From Ornithinimicrobium sp. INDO-MA30-4 (lineage in GTDB: Bacteria > Actinomycetota > Actinomycetes > Actinomycetales > Dermatophilaceae), in assembly GCF_021535045.1 (NCBI RefSeq), contig NZ_CP091056.1:868001-932000 (forward strand): a stretch of DNA of 64,000 bases. The letters are read 5' to 3'. Under the pieces are notes generated by a model, which was not told where the DNA came from, did not search any database, and was given only the letters and a program-made list of their open reading frames with translations. The translations under genes and the position numbers were made by a program. Of this stretch, positions 47,817-58,736 are shown one piece after another (the first letter of the stretch is position 1; each line of letters begins with the position of its first letter).

Positions 47817-49655
47817 TCAAGCGCTGCAACAACGAATCAGCGAGACGATCGCTGGTCAAGCCAACGTGGTCAAGGACCTGATTGCGTGAGCCATGGTCCA
47901 AGAACTCATTCGGTATGCCGTAGCACCAGACCGCGCGGTCGCTCGAGTCAGCGATGCGCTGGCCGACGCCACCATTCACGACACCATCTTCGATGACAGC
48001 AACTGCCTTCGAGTCGCCAGCCAACTGCAGCAACGCAGGGTTGATCGGCAAGACCCAACGCGGATCAAGGACCTGGACCTCATAGCCTTCGGCGGCGACT
48101 TTCTCCGCAGCAGCCAGCGCGACCTCAGCCATCGAGCCCAGGCCAATCAACGTGACGTCTGGGGTGGCGGCTTCACGCAGCACGTCGACGCCGTCAACCT
48201 GGCGGTGAGCCACGATAGGCGCCTTGACACTGCCCTGGGGGAAACGCACGACGCTGGGGCCATCATCGATATCGACAGATTCGCGCAATGCCCGGCGGAC
48301 CTGGGCACCATCGCGCGGTGCTGCCACCCGCAGGCCAGGGACGATCCCGGAGATGGCGAGATCCCACATACCGTTGTGGCTGGCGCCGTCCGTGCCTGTG
48401 ACGCCGGAGCGGTCGAGCACAAAGGTGACACCTTGGCCATGCAGCGCGCAGTCCATCAACAACTGGTCGAAAGCGCGGTTAAGGAAGGTCGCATAGATCG
48501 CGACAACGGGGTGCAAGCCGGTGAACGAGAGCCCAGCAGCCATCGTCACGGCGTGCTGCTCGGCAATGCCCACGTCAAAGACGCGGTGCGGGAAGGTCTC
48601 AGCAAACGACTTCAGGCCCACCGGCATCAGCATGGACGCGGTGATCGCCACGACGTCACGTCGTTCGTGCCCTAGCGCCACCATCTCTTCGCTGAACTCA
48701 TCGGTCCAGGAGCGGCCCGAAACCTCTAGCGGCAGGCCAGTCTCGGGGTTGATGACGCCGACGGCATGGAAACGGTCGGCTTCGTCTTCGGTGGCCGGGT
48801 CATAACCGTGGCCCTTTTCGGTCAGCACGTGCACGAGCACGACGCCCCCGAACGACCTCGCTTGAGTCATCGCCGTCTCGACAGCTTCCAAATCATGGCC
48901 ATCGATCGGTCCAAGGTATTTCAGCCCGAGGTCTTCAAACATGCCCTGGGGGCTAACAATGTCTTTGAGGCCCTTTTTGACTCCGTGCGCTGTGGCATAC
49001 ACCTGCTGGCCAAGGGCACCCGGCCGAGTTTACGCTTGCTCCAGTCAAGGAGGTCTTCGTATTTGCGGCTTGCCCGAAGCGATGCCAGGTAGTGGGCCAT
49101 GCCGCCGGTGGTCGGTGCATACGAGCGCTCGTTGTCGTTGACCACGATGATCAACGGCAGGTCGGGGTTGTCGGCGATGTTGTTCAGCGCTTCCCACGCC
49201 ATCCCGCCGGTCAGCGCGCCGTCGCCGATCACAGCAACGGTGTGGCGGTCCCCTTCGCCGCGCAATTTGCGACCTGCAGCAATGCCGATGGCCCAGGACA
49301 GCGACGTTGAGGCGTGTGAGTTTTCGACGACATCGTGCGCCGACTCAGCCCTGCTGGGATAACCCGAGAGGCCGCCTTGCTTGCGCAGTGTCGAGAAGTC
49401 TTGGCGACCGGTGAGCAGTTTGTGCACATAACTCTGGTGACCGGTATCGAACACCACCGTGTCATGAGGAGAGTTGAAGACCCGGTGAATGGCCATGGTC
49501 AATTCAACGACACCGAGGTTGGGGCCGAGGTGTCCGCCGCTTTGGGAGACCGAGTCGATCAGATAGTCACGGATCTCTTGAGCTAAGTCGTCCAACTGTG
49601 AGGTCGACAAGCCTGTGAGATCACGAGGACTCTTGATGCTGCTCAGGAGACCCAT
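47809..49655 (-). CDS. dxs: 1-deoxy-D-xylulose-5-phosphate synthase (frameshifted)
   Basis: Dxs condenses pyruvate and glyceraldehyde-3-phosphate with thiamine diphosphate, the first step of the MEP isoprenoid pathway. Visible motifs are [37 protein letters not shown] and the ThDP-binding [54 protein letters not shown] and [20 protein letters not shown] follow. A single indel near 49020 divides the N-terminal quarter from the rest. The rebuilt length of about 615 residues is slightly short of the usual 630. Probably followed in the same operon by the TrmH gene. Confidence 0.93.
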
Positions 49656-49759
49656 GTCAGCGGCACCTCTCAGTGGTTTTCGTCGTTCATGCGGGCAGTC
49701 CAGGGTAACGCGTCAGTCTACGACGGCACCTGATGGCACCCTGTAAAATCTCTGATGGC

Positions 49760-50380
49760 TCAAATATTGCCGACGCCTTCAAGGATCAAGATGAGACCAA
49801 AGATCAAGAACGCAATAGCAGCGCCGTACTTGATGGCCTTTTCTGGCAGTTTGCGACCGAGCAGAGCGCCCAGCAGAATGGCCAGCGCGTCGGCGGCGAC
49901 CATGCCCACCGTGCTGCCAATCCAGGTGCCGAACCAGTTGTATTGGGTGGCTAAGGTGATCGTCGCCAACATGGTCTTGTCGCCAAGCTCGGCCAAGAAG
50001 AACGCCACACCCACAGCGACAATGGCGGCCCCTGAGCTGCGACGGGCCTTTTGTGCTTCGTCCTCGGTCAGCTCATCGCCTCGAAGTGTCCACGCAGCAA
50101 AGCCAAGGAAGGCAATCCCCGCTACCAGCGAGATCCACCCCTGATAGTCGCCAAAGGCCGCACCGACCCAGAAGCCCAAGGCCACGGATGCGAGGTGGAC
50201 GAGAGCAGTCGCGACAGTGATGCCGATGAGGACCTGCCAGGTGCGATAGCGGGTCGCGAAGGTCATCGCCATGAGTTGGCTCTTATCGCCCAATTCGGCG
50301 ACAAAGATCACGGCGGTCGAGAGCCATAGTGCTTCAAACATCAAAAAGCACCCGAAAACCGCGGTGCTGAACGGGTCCAT
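49760..50380 (-). CDS. Gdt1/TMEM165 (UPF0016) family cation exporter
   Basis: This intact membrane protein of about 206 residues carries the family's duplicated motif, ELGDKSQLMAM (first half) and ELGDKTMLATI (second half), inside two three-helix bundles. The E-x-GD-[KR]-[ST] motifs bind cations; characterised members export Mn2+ or exchange Ca2+/H+. An acidic cytoplasmic loop (LRGDELTEDEAQKARRSSG) separates the halves. The ATG at 50380 directly follows the TAG of the upstream gene, so translation is coupled. An internal ATG at 50341 (MFEALWLSTA) is the start favoured by family length. There is no room for a yybP-ykoY riboswitch. Confidence 0.85.
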   Translation of the reverse strand: MDPFSTAVFGCFLMFEALWLSTAVIFVAELGDKSQLMAMTFATRYRTWQVLIGITVATALVHLASVALGFWVGAAFGDYQGWISLVAGIAFLGFAAWTLRGDELTEDEAQKARRSSGAAIVAVGVAFFLAELGDKTMLATITLATQYNWFGTWIGSTVGMVAADALAILLGALLGRKLPEKAIKYGAAIAFLIFGLILILEGVGNI

Positions 50381-50381
50381 C

Positions 50382-50747
50382 CTAGCGAAGATTGATCGGA
50401 GCCCGAACCTGCAGTGCCTCCAGCAACAACTCGGCGCTTCGCAGGGCCGCACGCAGCCGAAGCCCCTCTTGAGTCAGCGAGCCAAGGACATCGCTCAGGG
50501 AACCTGGTGGCAAAACTGGGCCAAGCTCCGGGCGCACATCACGCCAAGCACCACGCATCGCAGCTAGCTGGGCTTGGATGTGCCGGACCGTGACCCAAGC
50601 AAGGGCTACCGGGTGTCGGCGCCACGCTGCATACGCGCGATAGTCAGCTGGGCAGTGGTCCAACAACCAAGAGGTGGCCGCTTGCTCCCAGCCGGACACA
50701 CCGGGCGGCGGCACCCGGTCTGGCCATCCCACTGGTCCACTCGACAT
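50382..50747 (-). CDS. Conserved actinobacterial protein of unknown function
   Basis: This 121-residue protein has no domain I can name. The first half has VSGWEQAATSWLLDHCPADY and RRHPVALAWVTVRHIQAQL. The second is a long helical region rich in Leu and Arg (GLRLRAALRSAELLLEALQV), possibly a coiled coil. I recall similar hypothetical proteins from other actinobacteria with the same WLLD-CP-DYR-Y-RRHP pattern, so it is a real gene. It is translationally coupled to the Gdt1-like exporter (TAG-G-ATG), which may hint at a shared role. It has no signal peptide or membrane helix. Confidence 0.7.
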   Translation of the reverse strand: MSSGPVGWPDRVPPPGVSGWEQAATSWLLDHCPADYRAYAAWRRHPVALAWVTVRHIQAQLAAMRGAWRDVRPELGPVLPPGSLSDVLGSLTQEGLRLRAALRSAELLLEALQVRAPINLR

Positions 50748-50841
50748 GCGAACAAGTGTACGACTTTTGTCTGGGCGCGCAGGTCAGGAGAATCCACCCA
50801 AAGACTTCCACTACAGCGCAACTTAGTGAAACATGAGGACA

Positions 50842-51743
50842 TGACTCACGATAAGAGCGAAACCTCGTCGCAGACCAAGAAAAATACCGGCCAGGGACGC
50901 GGCAAAGTGCCCCGGCTGAACAAGGCGATCTATGAGGCCGAACTGCTGCGGCTGCAAGAGCGACTGGTTGAGATGCAGAGTTGGTTCAAAGCAACGGATC
51001 AACGGTTGGTCGTGATCTTCGAAGGACGCGACGCCGCGGGTAAGGGCGGTGCAATCAAAGGGTCACCGAATATCTCTCCCACGGCAAGCCCAGATCGTGG
51101 CACTGCCAACTCCGACCGAGCGCCAAAAGACCCAGTGGTACTTCCAGCGCTATGTCGAGCATCTACCAGCCGCCGGAGAGATCCGGCTCTTCGACCGTTC
51201 CTGGTACAACCGTGGCGGAGTCGAGCGCGTGATGGGCTACTGCACCCCGAAGAGCACCGGCTCTTTTTGCAACAGTGCCCCATCTTCGAGCGGATGCTCA
51301 TGGACGATGGGATTATCCTGCGCAAATACTGGTTCTCTGTCTCCGACGACGAGCAGGAGCGCCGTTTTCGATCCCGAATGAACGACCCCATGCGCCGTTG
51401 GAAGCTCTCCCCCACGGATCTAGAGTCACTCACCCGCTGGGAAGACTACAGCCGTGCCAAGGACGAGATGTTTATCCATACCGATATCCCCGAAGCGCGC
51501 TGGAATGTCGTCGCCTCCGATGACAAGCGATCCGCCCGCATCAATATGATCGCTCACCTCTTGGATTCCATCCCTTTCGAAAAAGTCGAGCAACCAGCAC
51601 TCTCGATGCCGAAGCGCCCACAATCCACGGGCTACCATCGCACGGATCGGGAGTTGCAGTTGCCAGTCCCAGACCGGGCACTCGACGTGGCCAGAGAAGC
51701 CGGAAAGCCACTCAAACGGCGCAGTCACGAGGACATCAGCTGA
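50842..51743 (+). CDS. ppk2: Polyphosphate kinase 2 (frameshifted)
   Basis: The second PPK2 in the window, of about 300 residues. Walker A is [17 protein letters not shown]. After an indel near 51060 come the lid region [20 protein letters not shown] and [20 protein letters not shown] with Walker B. A second indel near 51240 leads to [20 protein letters not shown] and [20 protein letters not shown], typical of the PPK2 class that phosphorylates nucleoside diphosphates. The N-terminus is polar and disordered. An in-frame GTG at 50827 is an alternative start. The [10 protein letters not shown] motif differs from the GMDTAGKGG of the first copy, so the two are distinct subfamilies. Confidence 0.9.
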
Positions 51744-51752
51744 AATAGCAAC

Positions 51753-51790
51753 GATGAGGGCGGGCGCCCAAATGGGTGCCCGCCCTCATC
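51753..51790. terminator. Strong bidirectional hairpin between ppk2 and acnA
   Basis: A 17-bp stem (GATGAGGGCGGGCGCCC against GGGTGCCCGCCCTCATC, one G-U type pair) closes on AAAT. It separates two convergent genes. There is no U-run, as is common for actinobacterial terminators. Confidence 0.88.
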
Positions 51791-51809
51791 ACGCTACTGC
51801 TAGATTGCC

Positions 51810-54647
51810 TCAGCTGGCGCTGGCCAGCGAACGCAGCACGTACTGCAGGATGCCGTCGTTGCGGAAGTAGCCCGCTTCACCGGGGGTGTCGATGCGCACC
51901 ACAGCGTCGAACTCAACGCTGTCGCCGCCATCGACCTTCGTCGCCGTGACCTTGACCGTCTTGGGGACGCTGCCGCCATCGTTCATCGCGGTGATGCCAG
52001 CGATCGCAAAGGTTTCGGTGCCATCAAGCCCGAGGCTCTCAGCGCTGTCACCCTCGGCATACTGCAGGGGCAGGACGCCCATGCCGATCAGGTTGGAGCG
52101 GTGAATGCGCTCATACGACTCAGCAATGACAGCCTTCACACCGAGCAACCGGGTGCCCTTGGCAGCCCAGTCGCGCGACGATCCCGAGCCATACTCCTTG
52201 CCAGCCAGCACGACCAGCGGGACGCCAGCCTCGGCGTAAGCCTCAGAAGCCTCAAAGATCGAGGTCTGCTCGCCATCAGCCAAGAAGTTGCGAGTGAAGC
52301 CACCCTCAACGTCATCCAGCAACTGGTTGCGCAGTCGAATGTTGGCGAACGTGCCACGGATCATGACTTCGTGGTTGCCACGACGCGAGCCATAGGAGTT
52401 GAAGTCCCGACGCTCGATGCCGTGCTCGGCCAGGTAGCGGCCAGCCGGGCTGTCAGCCTTGATCGAGCCAGCCGGGCTGATGTGGTCGGTCGTGACCGAG
52501 TCGCCCAGCAGCGCCAACACGCGTGCACCCTCAATGTCTTGCAACGGCGCCGGCTCAGCGGCCATGCCGTCGAAGTATGGAGGCTTACGCACGTATGTCG
52601 ACTCGCCCTCCCAGTCGAAGGTGTCACCTTCGGGGGTGGGCAAGCTGCGCCAGCGGTCGTCGCCAGCGAAGACGTCGGAATAGTCCGACTTGAACATCTC
52701 GCGGGAGATCGAGCCGGCAATGACCTCTTCAACCTCAGCAGCCATCGGCCAGATGTCGGTCAAGAAGACGTCTTCGCCATCCTTGCCCTTGCCCAGTGGC
52801 GTGCTGTCGAAGTCAAAGTCCATCGACCCAGCCAGTGCATACGCAATGACCAACGGTGGCGAAGCCAAGTAGTTCATCTTGACGTCGGGGTTGATCCGGC
52901 CTTCAAAGTTACGGTTACCCGAGAGCACCGAGGTCACGGCCAGGTCGTTGTCCTGAATGGCCTTAGAGATCTCTTCGACCAACGGGCCGGAGTTGCCGAT
53001 ACAGGTCGTGCAGCCATAGCCCACCAGGTGGAAGCCCAAGGCCTCCAGGAAGGGCCACATGCCGGCCTTGTCGAAGTAGCCGGTGACGACCTTGGAGCCA
53101 GGCGCCATCGAGGTCTTGACCCACGGAGCCACGGTCAAGCCGCGCTCCACAGCGTTACGCGCCAGCAACGCGGCGGCCATCATGACCGACGGGTTGGAGG
53201 TGTTGGTGCAGCTGGTGATCGAGGCGATGGCCACGATGCCGTGGTCAATCTCGAAGGTGTCGTCGCCCACGGTGACCGAAACGGGCTTGCTGACGCGATC
53301 GCCAACACCACCCTCGGGCACTGCCGAACGCGAGTGTGGCGGCTCGGCGCCAGCCTCGTCGGTAGCGTCGGTTGACGGCGGGTCAGAGGCCGGGAAAGTC
53401 GACTCAAGCTCGTCGTCCAGCGCCGTTTCGCCAGTCTCGTCGTTGCTCGCGTAGGTGTTGAGGTCGCGGCGGAACTGGTCCTTCGCGTCGGTGACCGCAA
53501 TGCGGTCCTGCGGACGCTTCGGGCCAGCGATCGAGGGCACAACGGTCGACAGGTCCAGCTCAAGGCGCTCGGAGTAACGAGCCTCCTTCTCTGGCTCCAG
53601 CCACATGCCCTGCTCTTTGGTGTAGGCCTCGACCAGCGCAATCTGCTCGGCGCTGCGGCCGGTCAGCTGCAAGTAGTCGAGCGTGACCTGGTCGATCGGG
53701 AAGATCGCACACGTCGAGCCAAACTCAGGGCTCATGTTGCCGATGGTGGCGCGGTTAGCCAACGGCACAGCCGTGACACCTTCGCCGTAGAACTCGACGA
53801 ACTTGCCGACCACACCGTGCTCACGCAACATTTCGGTGATCGTCAGCACGACGTCGGTCGCGGTCGCACCAGCGGGGATAGCGCCGGTCAGCTTGAAGCC
53901 GACAACGCGCGGGATCAGCATCGAGACGGGCTGGCCCAACATGGCTGCCTCTGCCTCGATACCGCCGACGCCCCAGCCGAGCACGCCCATACCGTTGACC
54001 ATCGTGGTGTGGGAGTCGGTGCCGACGCAGGTGTCGGGGTAGGCCTGCAACTCACCGTTGACCTCGCGGGTCATGACGGTGCGGGCCAGGTGCTCAATGT
54101 TGACCTGGTGGACGATGCCGGTGCCCGGAGGCACAACCTTGAAGTCCTCAAACGCCTTCTGGCCCCAGCGCAAGAACTGGTAGCGCTCGCCATTGCGCTC
54201 GTATTCGATCTCGACGTTGCGCTCAAGCGTCAGCGCGGCCGAAAACATCGATGATCACCGAGTGGTCAATGACCAATTCGGCCGGTGCGAGCGGGTTGAT
54301 CCTTGACGGGTCACCGCCCAGGTCAACCATGGCCTCACGCATGGTGGCGAGGTCAACGACCACGGGCACACCGGTGAAGTCCTGCATGATGACGCGACCC
54401 GGGGTGAACTGAATCTCCGTGTCGGGCTGTGCGTTTTCGTCCCACTGGGCCACGGCGTTGATGTGGTCTGCGGTGATGTTGGCGCCGTCTTCGGTGCGCA
54501 GGAGGTTTTCCAGCAGCACCTTGAGGCTGAATGGGAGCGTGTCCGCGCCCTCAGATCTTTAATGCGAAACATTTGGTAGCTGTCGCTACCGACGTTCAGG
54601 GTGCCTTTAGCTCCAAAGCTGTCGGCGCCGGTGGTGTTGTCACTCAC
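51810..54647 (-). CDS. acnA: Aconitate hydratase A (frameshifted)
   Basis: Aconitase interconverts citrate and isocitrate in the TCA cycle using a [4Fe-4S] cluster. The cluster cysteines are visible in [14 protein letters not shown] and [14 protein letters not shown]. Other motifs are [40 protein letters not shown] and the swivel-domain [20 protein letters not shown]. An acidic insert (around [20 protein letters not shown]) lies before the third domain, as in other actinobacterial AcnA. Indels lie near 54545 and 54250. The start is GTG at 54647. A long palindrome lies about 32 bases upstream. The rebuilt length of about 945 residues is normal. Confidence 0.94.
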
Positions 54648-54678
54648 TGCCCTGTCCCTTCGTCGAACTTTTGTGTCG

Positions 54679-54702
54679 ATTTATCTTGACGTCAAGATAA
54701 AT
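54679..54702. promoter_or_regulatory. Perfect 24-bp palindrome upstream of acnA
   Basis: ATTTATCTTGAC (54679-54690) is followed at once by its exact complement GTCAAGATAAAT (54691-54702). The centre lies 43 bases upstream of the acnA GTG. TTGACG inside the palindrome could be the acnA -35 box. The TATCTTGAnnTCAAGATA pattern is of the MarR-operator kind, but the binding protein is not known. It lies in the AT-rich space between the TrmA-like gene and acnA. Confidence 0.75.
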
Positions 54703-54736
54703 TACCAGATCTGCCGTAGCAGCGTCGGGTGAGTGC

Positions 54737-56027
54737 TCAGTCTTCAGTGTGTCCCACCGGAGCGAACAACGCGATGCATTCCATGTGGTGCGTCATCGGG
54801 AACGCATCAAAAACGCGCAACTTCTGCAAGGCATACCCAACATCCTTCAGGTATGCGGTGTCGCGCGCGAGCGCTGCTGGGTCACAGGCCACGTAGGCGA
54901 TGGCCCGTGGCTTCAACGCGGCCATGTCGCCGACAACTTGCTTGCCAGCCCCACGCGGGGCGGGTCAAGCACGATGACATCAGCGTGCTCATCACTGCGA
55001 CGCAAACTCGCGACAACCCGGTCAACCTTGTCGCGACGCACGGAAGCTTGCGGCATGGACGAGAGATTCTGGGCAGCATGTCCACCTGCGGCACGGTCGG
55101 CCTCAACAGCCATCACCCGCCCCTCCTGACCGACGGCCGCCGAAAGCCCGCGGGCAAACAAACCAACACCGGCATACAGATCCAGGGCACTCTCCCCGGT
55201 TGCGTGTCCAACCAGCCCAAAACGGTCTGGCTAAACGTGGTCGCTGCTCCAGGGTGAACCTGCCAAAAGCCGCGGGCGCTCAACTGGAAGGCCCAGGTGT
55301 TGTCTTCGATGGCCACAGATTCTTTGACCACTGGTGTGCGCGCAGTTTCTGGAACGGTGACAGCGACAACCTCTGGGGTGCGCTGCACACCGATGCCCGC
55401 TTGAGTCGCGATCACGTCGATCGCCTCAACCCCAGCGCGCTGTTTGCGTGCCTCAGCGGAGTCTGACCACACCGAATTTGCCTGGACGGCAGGGTGGGCG
55501 ATCCGGCAGGTGTCGACCGGGACGATCTCGGTGAGCGGTGCTGGCGCAAGCCCACGGTGCCCTCGGGGCTGACCGCAAACTCAACTCTGGTGCGCCACCC
55601 CAGACCGGCGTCATCGCCTGGCACGGCCTCGCACACGACATCGGCGCCCAGCAACTCAGCCAGGTCAATCTTGGCCAGCCTGCTGAACTGCTCGGCCACA
55701 ACCTGCGCCTTCAACTGGCGCTGGTGCCCCAGATCGACATGCTGGAAGTCGCAGCCGCCGCAGCGACCGGCCCAGACCAGGGGCAGGCGGGTTGGATTCG
55801 TTGATCGGAAGGCTCAACGACCTGCACGGCGTCTGCCCGCAGGAATCGGCCCTTGGGGCCAAGGTCGGTGATCTCGGCGATCACCTGCTCGCCAGGGATG
55901 GCATGCCGGACAAACAGCACCCGGCCTTCGTGGCGCGCAACGCAGTGGCCGCCATGAGCGACGGGCCGACCTCGACCTCAACGCGATCGCCAACCTGCAA
56001 TGGTGTTTGTTCGGTGGTGGTGCTCAT
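54737..56027 (-). CDS. TRAM-domain class I RNA methyltransferase, TrmA/RlmD-like (frameshifted)
   Basis: These enzymes make 5-methyluridine in tRNA or rRNA with SAM. The N-terminal TRAM domain (DRVEVEVGP, then LFVRHAIPGEQVIAEITDLG) is followed by a Cys cluster region CGGCDFQHVDLGHQRQLK. The SAM-binding ALDLYAGVGLFARGLSAAVG and VIVLDPPRVGLASKL precede the catalytic end IAYVACDPAALARDTAYLKD. At least five indels (near 55935, 55770, 55555, 55170 and 54930) split it, the most of any gene here. The start overlaps the APC permease stop (ATGA). A TrkA-APC-TrmA gene order like this is familiar from actinobacteria. Confidence 0.85.
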
Positions 56028-58028
56028 ACGGATTCCCCTGACTGGGCGGGACGCTTGGACGGGGCGGGTTGCTGTTGAGCCTTATGGCGGGCGTCGGCTT
56101 GCCAGGGCACCGTGGCCACGATGACGCCTGGGGTGCGCATCAACTCACTGCGCAATTCGTTGAGCGCGCGGTTACGCACCCAGCGAACGAATCGGTTGGC
56201 CGCGACATATTCGGGCACATAGACGACCACCATGTCTCGGGGGTGATCACGGTGCAGGCGACCGACGTAGTCGACCAACGGCCGAGCTGGCTCTCGATAG
56301 GGCGATTCGAGCAAGCGCAGCGTGACCGGGATTTTGTGTCGCCGCCACGCGTCCCGCAACTCCTGCGAGCGATCAGCGTTGATGTCCACGCTCACGGCCT
56401 CGATGGACTGCGGGCGGGTTGCCCGTGCATAGGCCACGGCGCGCAGGGTTGGCGAGTCAAGGTGCTCAACGTAGACCAGGGCCAACACTCGGGACGGTAC
56501 TCGCTGAGTGACCTCGCCCTCTTCGGGCAAAGCGATCTCGCGGTCTATATCACGGTGAAGTCGATACACCACGGTCATCACCATCCACAGGGTTGCAATC
56601 GCGAGCAGAGAAAGACCGGCACCTTGGGTGAACCGGGTCGTTATGACGGTGGCCAGCACCGTGATGGAAACAGTAGCCCCGATGATGTTGATCAACCGGC
56701 TGCGCACCTGGACCGGGCGCGCGTTCGCTCAACTCCAGGCGCATTTGGCTATTCCAGTGTTTGACCATCCCGATTTGGCTGGCCGCGAAAGAAATAAAGA
56801 CGCCCACCAGGTACATCTGGATCAACTCGGTCACGGTGGCCTGATAGACCAATACTAGTGCCAGTGCGCCGCCAGCCAGCAGCAAAATGCCATTGGAGTA
56901 TGCGAGGCGCATCCCACGGCTGAGCAGCAACCGCGGCAGGAAACCATCAGTGGCTAGCCGGGAGGCCAACTGCGGGAATCCGTTGAATGCTGTGTTTGCC
57001 GCGACGATCAACATCACGCTAGTGACCAACGAGACGACAAGTAGACCGATGCTGCCTTCGCCGAAGATCACCGTCGACAACTGACCCAAGATCGGGTCTT
57101 GCGCGAAGTCTTCGGCTGGTGGGGAGCCGTCAAGGCGCAACTGCTCTTGCGGGTCCACCACCAGTTGAATGCCGGAGGCTGCCACGAGGGCAATCACCGA
57201 CAGCAAGATGGTGATCGACAAGGTGGCCATGATCACCAAAACGGATGCGGCATTTTTGCTCTTGGGCCGTTGGAAGGCCGGAACGCCGTTGGCGACGCCT
57301 TGCACGCCCGTCAGCGCGACAGTGCCTGAGGCAAAAGCCCGCAGGATCAGCACCCCGACGCCCAACGCGGTGAGCGCCTCATAGCCATTGGCCGGCACCA
57401 AGTCATACCCGGCACTCTCAGCCTGCGCCAGTGTGCCCGTGGCCCACTGGAATCCGCCATAGCCGAGCATCAGCCCCATCGCCCCGAGGAACGCATACAC
57501 CGGCACCGCCAGGGCCCGACCAGACTCGCGGACGCCACGCAGGTTAATCAAAGTGAGGCCAACGATCAGCAACGCAGCCGCCAAGGGCTCATAGCCACGC
57601 AAAAGTCCAGCGCTGACCCGGCGTTCTGCACACCAGCCGAGACCGAGACCGCAACAGTCAAGATGTAGTCGACGGCCAACGCGGCACCGACACCCAGGCC
57701 TGCTGTCGGGCCGAGGTTCTTGAAGCAACCTCGTAGTCGCCACCACCACTGGGATAAGCGTGCACATTCTGCCGATAGCAAGCCACGATGATCGCCATCA
57801 CAGCGCAGACCGCCAGCGTGATCTCCCACGACTGGCTCAAGATCGCCGTGCCACCCGCCAGTGCGAGAGTCAAAACGATCTCATCTGGCGCATAAGCCAC
57901 CGACGACAACGCGTCACTGGCAAAGACCGGCATACCCAACCGCTTGGGCAGAAGCGTCTCGTTTAACCGGTCACTGCGCAGAGCACGGCCAAGAAGGCGC
58001 GCTTAAGCAGCAACCGTGGATAGCCCAT
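56024..58028 (-). CDS. APC-superfamily permease with C-terminal cytosolic domain (frameshifted)
   Basis: A polytopic transporter of about 665 residues begins PVFASDALSSVAYAPDEIVL, the motif of the KimA/YdaO-like and amino-acid permease group. Some twelve hydrophobic helices follow (for example LLIVGLTLINLRGVRESGRA and VLVIMATLSITILLSVIALV). The last 170 residues are soluble, with RVLALVYVEHLDSPTLRAVA resembling a USP-like domain. Indels lie near 57980, 57720, 57600 and 56720. Directly divergent are two TrkA-type NAD/K+-sensing proteins, so a potassium transporter of KimA type is the likely role. The start ATG is at 58028. Confidence 0.83.
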
Positions 58029-58065
58029 AGATGACGATTCTACGAGAGCGGGATAGCGTCGGGGT
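58029..58065. promoter_or_regulatory. Divergent leaderless promoters of the APC permease and trkA
   Basis: The 37-base space holds TAGAAT (58037-58042) facing the permease, eight bases before its ATG, and TAGCGT (58054-58059) facing trkA, six bases before its GTG. No Shine-Dalgarno sequence is visible on either side. Confidence 0.6.
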
Positions 58066-58727
58066 GTGCACTTCGTGATTATGGGCTGCGGCCGAGTCGG
58101 ATCAACGCTTGCAACCAGTCTGGAGCGGCGTGGCCATGAGGTCGCGATCATTGATCGTGACCCGTTGGCGTTCCGCCGTCTAGCCAAAGATTTTCAGGGC
58201 CACCAGATCCGTGGCGTGGGCTTTGACCGTGATGTGTTGCGCCGCGCAGGTATCGAAGAGGCTTTCGCTTTCGCCGCGGTCAGCAGCGGTGACAACTCCA
58301 ACATCATTGCGGCGCGAGTCGCTCGCGAGACCTTCGGGGTGAAGCGAGTCGTGGCCCGGATCTATGACCCAGGTCGCGCCGAAATCTTTGAGCGCTTGGG
58401 CATCCCCACCGTCGCCACCGTGCGCTGGGCTGCGGACCAGACGCTGCACCACCTGCTCCCCAGGGATCGACACCTGATTATTTCGACCCTTCAGGCAAAC
58501 TCGTGCTGGCGCAAATCCATCTCGATGACGGCTGGGTGGGCCGCCGACTGACTGACATCGAAGACTTCAGCCAGTCTCGGGTGGCCTTCATCACGCGCTT
58601 GGGCGAGGCGAGGCTGCCCGATCGGCAGATGGTCTATCAGGAGGGTGACGAAGTGCACCTGCTGACTGAGCGGATGCGATTGCCCGAGCTTGAACAACGC
58701 CTCGACGCGGCACCGCCGCAGGATTAG
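58066..58727 (+). CDS. trkA: TrkA-type potassium-transport NAD-binding protein (CeoB-like, frameshifted)
   Basis: This RCK-domain regulator has about 220 residues. The Rossmann motif is VIMGCGRVGSTLATSLERRG with the nucleotide-ribose contact AIIDRDPLAF. SSGDNSNIIAARVARETFGV follows, then after an indel (near 58465) the RCK-C part LVLAQIHLDDGWVGRRLTDI. Such proteins bind NAD(H) or nucleotides and gate K+ transporters. The start is GTG at 58066. A second TrkA follows nine bases later, and the APC permease is divergent. This arrangement resembles the mycobacterial ceoB-ceoC region. Confidence 0.88.
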
Positions 58728-58736
58728 GAGATCGCC

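Noticed and set aside
47187..48675. Plus-strand open frames of 260-269 codons opposite TrmH and dxs
   Set aside because: They are reverse-strand reflections of well-conserved enzymes, with no start signal or domain.
50341..50400. yybP-ykoY manganese riboswitch upstream of the Gdt1-like gene
   Set aside because: The upstream gene ends two bases before the start codon, leaving no leader in which a riboswitch could fold.
52101..53375. A 424-codon open frame antisense to acnA
   Set aside because: It mirrors the conserved acnA coding sequence, has no recognisable domain, and such long antisense frames are expected in high-GC DNA.
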